64,000 bases of DNA, taken from NCBI RefSeq assembly GCF_001659605.2, contig NC_035162.2:31438153-31502152 (forward strand), given 5' to 3'. A program made the translations under genes and the position numbers. This stretch comes from Manihot esculenta (Eukaryota > Streptophyta > Magnoliopsida > Malpighiales > Euphorbiaceae). Positions 34,817 to 46,272 of this stretch are shown here, in pieces. Every line of letters starts with the position of its first letter. Position 1 is the first letter of the stretch. The notes beneath the pieces were generated by a model. The model searched no databases. It was not told the DNA's origin and saw only the letters and a list, made by a program, of their open reading frames with translations.

Positions 34817-37025
34817 TGTAACGACCCGAAAATCGGACCGCTACCGGCGCTAGGATCCAGGTCGACTTAAGGCCGCCGGGACCCGTAGCAAGCCTGACAT
34901 GTAACCTGTAAACCTGATTAATCCCATACATGATCAACAACATACATAAAAATTAAAACTTTTCTTTCATACATTCTATCATACACCAAACTCAACCTGT
35001 GCATGCACTGAACATAGTCATAATCATAAACTTGACCCCTCTGTGGGATCTCATCAATGCCCCCAATGGGTGGCATAACATGTGTTGAGTTGGTTTACAT
35101 CTACATCATAAAACATCTAAGATCATGTAATAAAAGGGATAACAACATCCATAGGGTCAAGCACAACTTCTAATCCTCAATATCATTATACATAACATGA
35201 CTATTCAAACTTTACATCATCTTACAAATTGTCATGTCCACTTTCTATCTATTACAAACACATGACTTTACTCTTCTTGACTTCTCTGTCTAGCCCGTAC
35301 CTGCAATCCTGGGTGATTAGGGAAAAGGGGTGAGCTACTAGAGCCCAGTGAGCAGAATAATGAAAAATAACATTTAAAATCTCATGCCATCATGTAATGC
35401 AACACATCACAACAAATCACATCTCGGATGGTATTGTCACCAATAGTCCTCTACATTCCAAAGTGCCGGGACGTAGAATGGGTACAACCGGTCTTTCTCT
35501 TAACATAACATAACATAGCATTCCAATGTGCCAGGGACGTAGAATGGGTACAACCTGGACTTTCTCTTACATCGTGCCAGGGACGTAGAATGGGTACAAC
35601 CTGGACTTCCATACCGTATCATGCTGTAACATCATCATATCATATGAGGACTAAAGGATCATCCAATAACCAATCCACATCAACATCATAAATGCAATGC
35701 AACATATTCGTGAATTCTAATGCAAACAACCTAATCCATCACATGGCATTCATGATGCATAAACATGCTCAAAACTTTATAATTTATTTACTTTCAATCG
35801 TAAAGGTTTATTCTACTCACTTCTTGGCTAGCTCCGACAAAGACTGATGCAGCTAACTCACTGCTGGGGTCCTCGGTTCCTCGGGTCTGAACCTACACAG
35901 GTGGACTCAAATGAGGGACCAAACAACTAGAACATAGCTCTAAAAACATCCCCCAAAAACCCCCCCTAAAACACCTCAAAACAATCATGCAAAGACATGC
36001 AAAGGAAGGCTGAACAGAGCAGGTTCGGCGGCACCTTCGGCGGCCGAAAGTCCCAGACAGAGACGAAAGTCTCTTTTCGGGGGCAGGCTTCGGCAGCCGA
36101 AAGGCTTGCCTCCCCAGCCATGTTCGGCGACCGAAAGTCCTTCGGCTGCCGAACCTGGTTTCTGCCAAAGGGCAGAAACTTGGCTCCTCTTGCCTCCAAT
36201 GCCTCCCAAACCTTATAAACATGCATAATCCTATTCTACAACACACATACTCAAGCATACAAGTTCCTAGGGGCTTAAAACCAACTAAAACCCCATCTAC
36301 AACACATCAAACAACACGAATCCAACATACATTTCCCATAATCCAACAAAAACTCAAAAACTCATAAAACCCTACACATGCATTTCTACTTCAAGAATCA
36401 ACTTAAAACTTGTTAAAAACATATAGTGAGCTCAAGGTCGGCCCTTACCTCTTGAAGATCGAGAGGAAAACGACCCTAGCTCGAAGATGGGAGAGATTTG
36501 AGTTCTTGAACCTCAAAGCTCCAAAACTTGCTTTAAACTCGAAAATCTTCAAAACAAGGTGAAAACTCATAAGAAAAACATGAAAATTCGAAGGGAGAAG
36601 CTCAAAACAGAGGAGGGGCGGTGGAGAACTCACCTTGGCCGAAAACGGGAAGAAAAGCTTGCCCGTTTCGGCCATGGGGTCCTTTTATAGGGCTGTCCTT
36701 ACCACCTTTCGGCGGCCTAACGTGCCCCCACAGCGCATGCAAGTTCGGCGGCCGAACCTTGGCTGATTTAAACAAGGCTTTCGGAAGCCTAAAGCGCTCA
36801 CAAAACCTCCCCACGTTCGGCGGCCGAACATGACTTTCGGCGGCCGAACCTGGCAAAGTCTCCAAGGCCCTCTCCACTCAAAACTTGGATTTATTTTCAT
36901 TAAAAACCATAAAATACATCAAAACATTTTAAGAAAACATGGTTTTACCCTTCTAGAGGTCTCCGACATCCAAGATTCCACCGGACGGTAGGAATTCTGA
37001 TACCTGAGTCTAGCCGGGTATTACA
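34817..37025 (-). repeat. 5' LTR of element B
   Basis: 2209 bp, the partner of 21966-24171. TATA box on minus at 36683-36689; splice-like donors at 36448-36447 and at about 35820; ladder at 35460-35615; hairpin motifs at 36024-36152 and 36740-36850. Confidence 0.9.
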
Positions 37026-37189
37026 GTGGCCCACCGAGATTGGTTCCTTCCTGCTCATGCTGTTTTGCCTACCTAGCTCTTCAATGATGGTTGCGCCATT
37101 TCTCAAGCCGCATTTAAAGCCTATCATCGAAACTGTCTTATAAGAACCTTTCTTCTTTCCCAAATATCACTTTTTCTCTCAAGTATAAT
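37026..37189 (+). other. Host sequence G, piece 2 (between B and E)
   Basis: Starts with B's duplicated GTGGC and ends AAGTATAAT before element E. No frame is convincing. It is interpreted as the leader of G upstream of the ATG at 52849. Confidence 0.45.
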
Positions 37190-37597
37190 TGTAACGACCC
37201 GAAAACCGGACCGCTACCGGCGCTAGGATTCAGATCGACTTAAGGTCGCCGAGACCCGTAGCAAGCCTAATGTACATCCTGCATACCTGTTAAATCCCAT
37301 ACATGATCATACATATACATAAAAATTTTAAACTTTTTCTTTCACCAAGCTTAACCTATGCATGCACATACTCATAAACATAACACCCCAGCACTAGAGC
37401 CCTCATCAAATGCTCTAGTGGGGCAACATATCATACATTAAGCTTGGTCTACATAAAACATCATAAAGACATACATAAGGATCATGTACAAAAGGGATTA
37501 ACTATAAACTCTAGGGTCAAGCACAAAACTATCCTCAATACAAAACTGTACAATATCTTACATTACATTACATCAACATTCATTACATTATCTTTCA
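37190..37597 (-). repeat. 3' LTR of element E, cut by element D
   Basis: 408 bp matching the start of 50647-52752 (TGTAACGACCCGAAAACC, ATTAAGCTTGGT, ACATTATCTTTCA) with scattered, mostly transition-type changes. It stops at TTTCA where D begins; the E 5' LTR continues ATGTCCACGACT at that point. Confidence 0.88.
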
Positions 37598-39821
37598 TGT
37601 AATACCCGGCTAGACTCCGGTATCGGAATTCCTATCGTCCGGTGGAATCTCGGATGTCGGAAACCTCTAGAAGGGTAAAACCATATTTTCATAAGATGTT
37701 TTAATGTATTTTATGGTTTTAAGCAAGAAAGGAAATGAGTTTTTGTATGAAAATAACCTTGGAGGAAGATTCAGGTTCGGCCGCCGAACCTCAAGTTCGA
37801 CTGCCGAACATGCATGCATTTCGGGAGTGCTTTAGGCCCCCGAAGGCATGAGTGAGGGAAGTCCAGGTTCGGCCGCCGAACCTTATGTTCGGCCGCCGAA
37901 CATGGCATGCATGCGGAGGCACGTTAGGCCTCCGAAAGTGGCCTGGCCAGCCACCTATAAAGGGGTCCCCATGTTCGAACGAGTGAGCTTTTCTCCCTAT
38001 TTTTGGCCAAGGTGAGTTCTCCGCCGTCCCTCATCGATTTTGAGCTTCTTCCTTCGAATCTTCATGATTTTCTTATGAGTTTTTACTTGGTTTGAAGATA
38101 TTTGAGCAAAAGAGCAAGTTTTGGAAGCTTGGAGACCAAAGAGTTGATTTCTCCTCATCTCCAAGCTAGGATCGTCTTTCCTCTCGATCTTCAAGAGATA
38201 AGCTTAGATCCAACCTTCCTTGTATGTTTTAAACAAGTTTTATGAAGATCTATGGGGTAGAAATGCATGCTTAGGTTATTGTTGAGTTTATGGGTTTATG
38301 TTATGTTTATGAACAATGTGGGTTGTTTGATGTGTTTTCGTTGGGGTTTAAGTTAGTTTGAGACCCCTATGTGCTTGTTGGCTTGAGTTTGCATGTTGTA
38401 GACTAGGTAAATGCATGATTGAATGAGTTGGGAGGCGTTTGTGCATGTTGAGGCTAAGTTTCTGCCCTTTGGGAGAACTCAGGTTCGGCAGCCGAAGGGA
38501 CTTTCGGCCGCCGAACCTGCCTGTGGAGGCCAACTTTTGGCTGCCGAACCCTGCCCCCGAAAGTGGACTTTCGGCTCTGGAAGGGAGTTTCGGCCGCCGA
38601 AGGTGCCGCCGAACATGCATGAGTTTCGTCTCTGGAGGGAACTTTCGGCCGCTGAAAGTGCCGCCGAAGGTGCATGACTTTCGGCTCTGGAGGGCCTTTC
38701 GGTCGCCGAACCTGCCGCCGAAAGTGCCCTGTTCAGCCTTCCTTTGCATGATTTATGTGATTGTTTTACGGTATTTTAGGGGGTTTTCGGGGAGTATTTT
38801 AGAGTCATGTTCATGGATGTTTGGTCCCTCATTTGAGTCCACCTGTGTAGGTTCGGAGCCGAGGAACCGAGGACCTCAGCAGTGAGATAGCTGCTTCAGA
38901 GTCATTAGAGCTTCAGCCAGAGGTGAGTGGAATACCTTATTACGTTTCAAAGCAAAGAAATAAATTTTGAGCATGATACATGCATCACGTATGCCATGAG
39001 ATATACTAGGTTGTTTGCATTAGAATTCACGAATATGTTGCATTGCATAACTTGATGATGATGTGGATGGATGTTGAATGATCCTTTAGTCCTCGTATGT
39101 TATGATATGATGATGATACGGTACAGAAAGACCAGTGAGGCCCATTCTATGCCCCTGGCACAGTTGGACTATGTAGAGGACTATTGATGACAAGTCCATC
39201 CTTGATGTGATTTGTTTGTGATGTGTTGCATTTCATGAAAGCATGAAAATTAAATTGAATGTTTTATTATTCTGCTCACTGGGCTTTATAGCTCACCCCT
39301 CTCCCTTAACCCCCAGGTTTGCAGGTACAGGGTAGACCAGGAGGTCAGCAAGAGTAGAGTCATGTTTTATGTAATAGCTAGATGTGGACATGATTATGAT
39401 GAAATGTAAAAGTATAGTATAGAAATGTAATGTAATGATGCTTATGGGAGTTTAGAGTTGTGCTTGACCATGGTATGATGTTAATCCCTTTTTAGTACAT
39501 GATCTTAAATGTTTAATGATGATTATGTAAACTAAGCTTAACGTATGTTATGATACCCCATTGGAGTATTTGATGAGGACTTCAGTGAGAGGCTTTATGT
39601 TATGATTTGTACATGCACAGGTTAAGCTTGGTGAATGAATGAATGAATGAATGAACGAACGAATGAATAAATGAGAAAGTTTTAAATTTTTATGTAATTG
39701 TTGATCATGTATGGGATTAAACAGGTATTCAGGATGTATGTTTGGCTTGCTACGGGTCCCGACGGCCTTAAGCCGATCTGGATCCTAGCGCCTGTAGCGG
39801 TTCGATTTCCGGGTCGTTACA
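37598..39821 (+). repeat. 5' LTR of element D
   Basis: 2224 bp. TATA box at 37956-37962. The splice-like donor after CTTCAAGAG is mutated to GATAAG, but the second one (AGGTGAGT, 38921-38928) is kept. Hairpin motifs at 37770-37900 and 38480-38720; short ladder at 39125-39165; a GAATGAAT microsatellite at 39635-39665. Confidence 0.9.
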
Positions 39822-39824
39822 GAT

Positions 39825-39837
39825 TGGTATCAGAGCC
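39825..39837 (+). other. Primer-binding site, element D
   Basis: TGGTATCAGAGCC three bases after the LTR. Confidence 0.85.
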
Positions 39838-40091
39838 CTAGGTTCATATGGTCGGACCTAAAGTGTCGGGCTCATAGAGGTTATAGAAGGTCAGGCGCAA
39901 CAGGAAGATCATGTGCACTAGGATAGGATGTAGAGTCCTGTCTTGATTGATGATGTGAAATGCCATGATTTTATGCATGTGCATTAATGATATGTTATGT
40001 ATGCGATGCATGTGATGCGGGTTCATGTGTTTGCACATGAACCATTTGATGCTAATGTTTATGTGATGTGTGCTGTTTTTCAGTAAACAAG

Positions 40092-43000
40092 ATGAGAGGA
40101 ACTCGTCGATCTGCACGATTGACTGGACTACCACCGGAGGATGAGGGCATGAGTGCCCGTCCCCCTGCATTGCCAAGGGCAATGTCTAGCAGGTCTAGCA
40201 GGGAAAGAGCAGTGAGAGACCCTAGAAGGTCTTTGGATATGAACAGAAGCAGATCAGTAAGGGGAACAATTCAAGGAGGAATGTCAGAAGATGTGGGGGA
40301 TGATATGGATGTGGATCAGAGGAGGGATGGCAGTCTTGGAGTGAGTATGTCGGAGGAGGGTATGGGAGAGTCCCAATGAGGCACTCAGGCCTCGGGATTT
40401 GTTCAGCCACCCCAGTACCCACCTTTTTCTCAGAATCCCGGGTATTCGATGGGAGGTACATCGGATTACCCCAGCTTTAGCCCTTACCACTCACACATGC
40501 CATACCCACCTTTTTACCCACCATACCCACAGTACCCTATGTATCCACCCCCATCTTTCTACCCAGGTACAACAAACCCTACCCCAGGGGATGCTGCACC
40601 TCCTCCACCATCAGCAGCACGTACTGTTCCAGAAATCCAAATGCCTAAACCTAGCTCATCTGGAGGGAGCAAGGTAAAGATGACCGACTACATGAAGCTG
40701 GGTGCTCCCCAGTATGAAACCGGTGATGACCCGTTTGTGTATCTTGAGAGGGTCAGAACGATTACAGATGAGATAGGAGTTGATGACAGTAGAGCCATTC
40801 AGATGGCTGGGTTCACACTAAAATGCAAGAAGGCCCGAGAGTGGTTTAAAAACTATGTGAACCCGAGGTTGGACAGCCTATCATGGGAGGAGTTTGCAAA
40901 TGAGTTTGCAGGATGGGCTTTCCCTGACAGTTCAAGGGAGTTGAAGATGATTGAATTTGAGTAGTTGAGGCAGTCAGATGAGATGAGTGTGGATGAGTAT
41001 ACAGACAGATTCTTGGAGCTGTTGTCGTTTGCTGGGCAGAATCTAGACACAAGTCAGAAGAAGTCAAGGATGTATATCATGAGGCTCCATTCCAGGTATT
41101 CCTCCTTGATTCAGTCAGCAGAGAGGGAGAATTTCCATGCCATAGTGGATATGGCTCGGAGGATGGAGGCTAGTGCAATCATCAAAAGGAAAGTTAAGCA
41201 GTCAGTGGCACAGCCTTCTAGTTCCAAGACCCCAGGTGGGGGGAGGTTAGACCCTTCTTCTCTGAGTTCAGGTAGTAAGAGGTGGAGCAGCACCACCAAG
41301 AAGCCAAAGAAGAACAAGTTAGTGAACAAGATCAAGTCAAGTCTGGGATTAGGAAGTGGCTCGAGCTCAGGTGCAGATAATGCAGCATGTAGGAAGTGTG
41401 GGAGGCCGCACAAGGGTGTATGTCTGGTTGGGACGACAACCTGCTTCAGATGTGGGCAGGAGGGACACATGGCTTGGGAGTGTCCTAGAACAGCTTTTGG
41501 GGCACAGTCTCAGCAGACAGCTTCTGGTAGTGTGGCTCAGCCAGTAGCTCTAGCCGTGACTCAGGCTAGTGGCAGAGGTAGAGGGAGAGGGGCAGCCTCT
41601 TCGTCAGCGGGTTTCAGGGGTGAAGGTCCATCAGCCCCAGCACGGATCTTCACCATGACACAGCAGGAGGCAAATGCATCGAACACCGTAGTGGCAGGTA
41701 ATCTCATCATTGGTTGCTCGGATGTTTATGCCTTAATGGACCCCGGTGTATCTCATTCTTTCATTGCTCCGAGGGCCGTCGAGAGGTTGGGATTGATGGT
41801 CTCTGGGTTAGAGTGTCCCCTATAGGTCAGTGGACCTAAGTGCGACCCATCAGTGGCAGAGTCAGTCTGCCAGTATAGTCCAGTTTTTGTAGAGGGAAGA
41901 TGCCTTTCAGCTGACCTTGTGGTTCTAGATTTGACAGATTTTGACGTCATTCTAGGGATGGATTGGCTATCTACCCATGGTGCTATCTTGGATTGCAGAG
42001 ACAAGGTAGTCAGGTTCAGATGTCAGGATGGGTCAGAGGTTGTCTTCAGTGGAGACAGGGGGAGTGCACCTAGAGGTTTGATATCAGCCCTACAGGCTCG
42101 TAGGCTACTCAGGAGGGGTTGTCAGGGTTTTCTAGCTCATGTCAGAGAGCTGGGTAGTCATGTCAGAGAACCCGCCTCAGTGCCCGTGGTCAGTGAGTTC
42201 TTAGATGTTTTTCGAGACGAGCTGCCAGGTTTACCGCCTGCTAGGGAGATAGAGTTCGAAATTGAGTTGATGTGCTGAAGACAGGATTCAGGACCAGATA
42301 TGGGCACTATGAGTTCCTTGTGATGCCGTTCGGGTTAACCAATGCCCCTGCAGCATTCATGGATCTCATGAACAGAGTATTTAGCCAGTACCTAGATCAC
42401 TTTGTTATTGTCTTCATAGATGATATCTTAGTGTATTCCAGGAATAAAGAGGAGCATGCCCATCATCTGAGGTTAGTTCTACAAACCTTGAGGGAACACG
42501 GCTTGTATGCCAAGTTCTCCAAGTGTGAGTTCTGGTTGAGGAGCATTTCATTCTTGGGGCACGTTGTGTCAGAAAATGGAATCGAGGTAGACCCCAAGAA
42601 AGTGGAAGCTGTAGCTAACTGGCCTAGACCCACTACGGTGACCGAGATCAAAAGCTTCTTGGGTTTGGCAGGTTACTACAGGAGGTTCGTTCAGGATTTC
42701 TCTAAGATTGCAGCTCCTATGACCAGACTGACTAAAAAGAACCAGAGGTTTGTGTGGACCGACCAGTGTGAAGAAAGCTTTGAGGAGCTCAAGAAGAGGT
42801 TGACTTCAACACCAGTGTTAGCTCTGCCAATAAGTAATGAAGACTTCACGATTTTCTGTGATGCATCCCGTGTGGGACTGGGTTGTGTGCTAATGCAGAA
42901 TGAAAGGGTAATTGCTTATGCTTCTAGGCAGCTGAAGAAGCACGAGTTGAATTACCCTACACATGATCTAGAGATGGTAGCTGTAATCTTTGCACTCAAG

Positions 43001-44755
43001 ATGTGGAGGCATTACCTTTATGGGGTAAAGTGTGAGATCTTCACAGATCATAAAAGCCTGCAGTACATCTTGAGTCAGAGAGAGCTGAATGTGAGGCAGA
43101 GAAGATGGGTAGAACTGCTCAGTGACTATGATTGCAAGATTCAGTACCATCCGAGTAAGGCGAATGTTGTGGCAGACGCCTTAAGCCGGAAATCACTTGG
43201 CAGTTTGTCCCATGTTTCAGCAGAGAGGAGGCCAGTAGTAAGGGAGTTCTTCCAGCTCATTAACGAAGGTTTGCAGTTGGAGTTGTCTGGTACAGGTGCT
43301 TTGATAGCCCAGATGAGAGTGGTACCCGTGTTTCTGGAGCAGGTGGCTCAGAAACAGCACGAGGACCCAGAGTTAGTGAAGATTGCCAGGACTGTTCAGT
43401 CAGGCAAGAATGAAGAGTTCGGGTTTGACAGCAAGGGGATCCTCCGCTATGGGAATAGATTGTGTGTACCAGATGACGTGGGTTTGAAGGGAGACATTAT
43501 GAGGGAAGCTCATAATGCCAGGTACAGTGTTCACCCTGGAGCCACCAAAATGTACCAGGATCTGAAAAGAGTCTATTGGTGGCCAGCTATGAAAAGAAAA
43601 GTGGCACAGTTCGTGTCAGCCTGCGAAGTATGTCAGAGGGTGAAGCTGGAACATCAGAAGCCGGCTGGAATGCTTAACCCACTGCCGATTCCAGAGTGGA
43701 AATGGGAGAATATCGCTATGGACTTCGTGGTGGGGTTACCGGCAACGTCCAACAGATTGGACTCCATATGGGTGATTATGGACAGACTGACCAAATTTGC
43801 TCACTTCATCCCTGTCAAGAGTGGCTATTCTGTGGACAAGTTGGCGCAGGTGTATATTGATGAGGTTGTCAGGTTGCATGGGGTTCCTGTTTCAATAGTG
43901 TCTGATAGAGGACCCAAGTTCACCTCCAGGTTTTGGCGGAGTCTACAGAATGCTATGGGTACCAGGTTGGATTTTAGCACTGCTTTTCATCCACAGACTG
44001 ATGGATAGTCAGAGAGGACCATCCAGACTATAGAAGATATGCTCAGAATGTGTGTGCTGGATTTTGGCGGTTCTTGGAGGCAGCATCTACCTTTGGTGGA
44101 GTTTGCCTACAATAACAGCCATCATGCTAGCATAGGGATGGCTCCATATGAAGTTTTGTATGGAAGGAAGTGCAGGTCGCCTGTCTATTGGGAAGAAGTT
44201 AGAGAAAGGGCCTTGGCAGGGCCTGAGCTAGTAGAAATCACCAGTAGAGTAGTGCCCATAATCAGAGAAAGGATCAGAACTGCTATGAGCAGGCAAAAGA
44301 GTTATGCAGATATCCGCAAAAGGCAAGTAGAGTTTCAGGAGGGGGATTTGGTATTGCTCAAGGTGTCTCCTATGAAAGGGGTGATTCGGTTTGGGAAGAA
44401 AGGTAAACTAGCTCCGCGGTACATCGGACCCTTTGAAATCTTGCAAAAGATCGGGAATATATCGTATAAGTTGGATTTACCTGTTTCTATGGAGAGGATC
44501 CATCCGGTCTTCCATGTTTTCATGTTAAGGAAGTTTGTGTCAGATCCGGGCAAGGTTCTTAGCAAACCTGATGTGGAGATCCAAAAAGATCTCACCTATG
44601 TTGAGCAGCCAGTACGGATCCTAGACACCCAGATCAGACAGTTGAGAAACAAGGAGATCCCGATGGTGAAAGTCCTTTGGAATCACCACAACATCGAGGA
44701 GTGTACCTGGGAGACATGGGAGTCCATGCTCCAGCAATATCCTCATCTCTTCTAA
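40092..44755 (+). pseudogene. gag-pol of element D with four stops and an RT deletion
   Basis: Order as in H: gag from ATG 40092 ([16 protein letters not shown]), zinc knuckles CRKCGRPHKGVC and [14 protein letters not shown], protease (DPGVSHSFIA, Ala to Val), RT, RNase H, integrase, chromodomain ending QYPHLF. Nonsense codons: TGA 40377-40379, TAG 40962-40964 (CAG in A), TAG 41823-41825 (TGG in H) and TAG 44006-44008 (CAG in H). At about 42270 a deletion of roughly 328 bp relative to H removes the RT fingers and the first catalytic Asp region and shifts the frame. The [10 protein letters not shown] motif survives. The element cannot encode its own replication. Confidence 0.88.
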
Positions 44756-44816
44756 GGTTAGTGTTGCGTGTTTTCATGAGTATGTTTACATTTATGTTAT
44801 GCATGTGCTAGTTGAG

Positions 44817-44853
44817 GAACATTCGGGGACGAATGTTCTTAAGGAGGGGAGAA
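44817..44853 (+). other. Hairpin and polypurine tract of element D
   Basis: GAACATTCG GGGA CGAATGTTC (44817-44838), then TTAAGGAGGGGAGAA up to the LTR. Confidence 0.8.
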
Positions 44854-46272
44854 TGTAATACTCGGCTAGACTCCGGTATCGGAATTCCTACCGTCCGGTG
44901 GAATCTCGGATGTCGAAAACCTCTAGAAGGGCAAAATCATGTTTTTATAAAATGTTTTCATGTATTTTATGGTTTTAAGCAAGAAAGAAATTGAGTTTTG
45001 AATGAAAAAGACCATGGAGGGAAATCCAGGTTCGGCCGCCGAACCTCATGTTCGGCCGCCAAACTTGCATGAGTTTTGGAGGCACTTTAGGCTTCCGAAG
45101 GTGGTCTGGCAGCCACCTATAAAAGGCTCCATGGCAAAAAATGGGCGAGTTTTCTTCCCTATTTCCGGCCAGAGGTGAGTTCATGCCCTCCCATGGTTGG
45201 TTTTGATGTTCTTCCTTAAATCTTTCAAGTTTTAACAAGTGGTTGCTTAGTTTTTGAAGTTTTTGAAGACAAGATCAAGTTTTGGAGCTTGGAGGCCCAA
45301 GGAGCTAGATCTCTCCCATCTCCAAGTTAGGATCGTTTCTCCTCTAGATCTTCAAGAGGTAAGCTTTGATCCTACCTTTCTTGTATGTTTTAAGCAAGTT
45401 TTGAGGGGTTATGGGGTAAAAATGCATGTTTAGGTTAATGTTGAGTATGTGGACAATGTGTGTTGTTTTGTGTTGTTGTTGGGGTTTAGGATAGTTTGAG
45501 GCCCCTATATGCTTATTTGCTTATCTATGCATGTTGTAGAATAGCTAAATGCATGTTTGAATGGTTTGGGAGGCAAAGTGTGCATGAGTAGGCTGAGTTC
45601 TGCCACTTTGGAAGAACTCAGGTTCGGCAGCCGAAGGGACTTTCGGCCGCCGAACCTGCCTGTGGAGGCAAGCCTTTGGCTGCTGAACCCTACCCCCGAA
45701 AGTGGACTTTCGGCTCTGGAAGAGAGTTTCGGATGCCGAAGATGTCACCGAACATGCATGAGTTTCGGATCTAGAAGGAACCTTCGGCCGCCGAAAGTGC
45801 CGCCGAAGGTGCATGACTTTCGGCTCTGAAGGGACTTTCGGCCGCCGAACCTGTCGCCGAAAGTGTCCTATTCAGCCTTCTTTTGCATGATTTCTATGAT
45901 TGTTTTATGATGTTTTAGGGGGTTTTTGGGGAGATGTTTAGAGTCTTGTTAGTGTATGTTTGGTCCCTCATTTGAGTCCACCTGTGTAGGTTCGGACCCG
46001 AGGAACCAAGGACCCTAGCAGTGAGATAGCTGCTTCCGAGTCTTTTCAGAGCTAGCCTGAGGTGAGTAGAATGAATCTTTATGTTTCAAAGATAAATTAA
46101 TTTTGAGCATGTTCATGCATCATAAATGCCATGTGATATGTATTAGGTTGTTCGCATTAGAATCCACGAATATGTTGCATTGCATATCTTAATGTTGATG
46201 TGGATGGATGTTGGATGACCCATTAGTCCTCGGTATGATGAGATATGATATGATATGATATGGAAGTCCAGG

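Larger units (their letters stand above)
21966..37025 (-). mobile_element. Element B with element C nested and merged (three-LTR complex)
   Basis: Outer target duplication GTGGC is perfect (21961-21965 and 37026-37030). From right to left on the minus strand: 5' LTR (37025-34817), primer site, gag, pol, a second LTR of a different subtype (30230-25416), a repeated end of pol (25415-24284), 3' LTR (24171-21966). The outer LTRs are near-identical (2209 and 2206 bp; at least fifteen differences seen by eye), while the middle LTR is clearly more distant. This is best explained by insertion of C into B's pol, followed by recombination between the two internal regions that removed C's 5' LTR. Confidence 0.85.

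Noticed and set aside
42463..43150. Antisense frames over RT and RNase H in D, H and B/C
   Set aside because: Mirror frames of conserved pol coding sequence; no independent signal.
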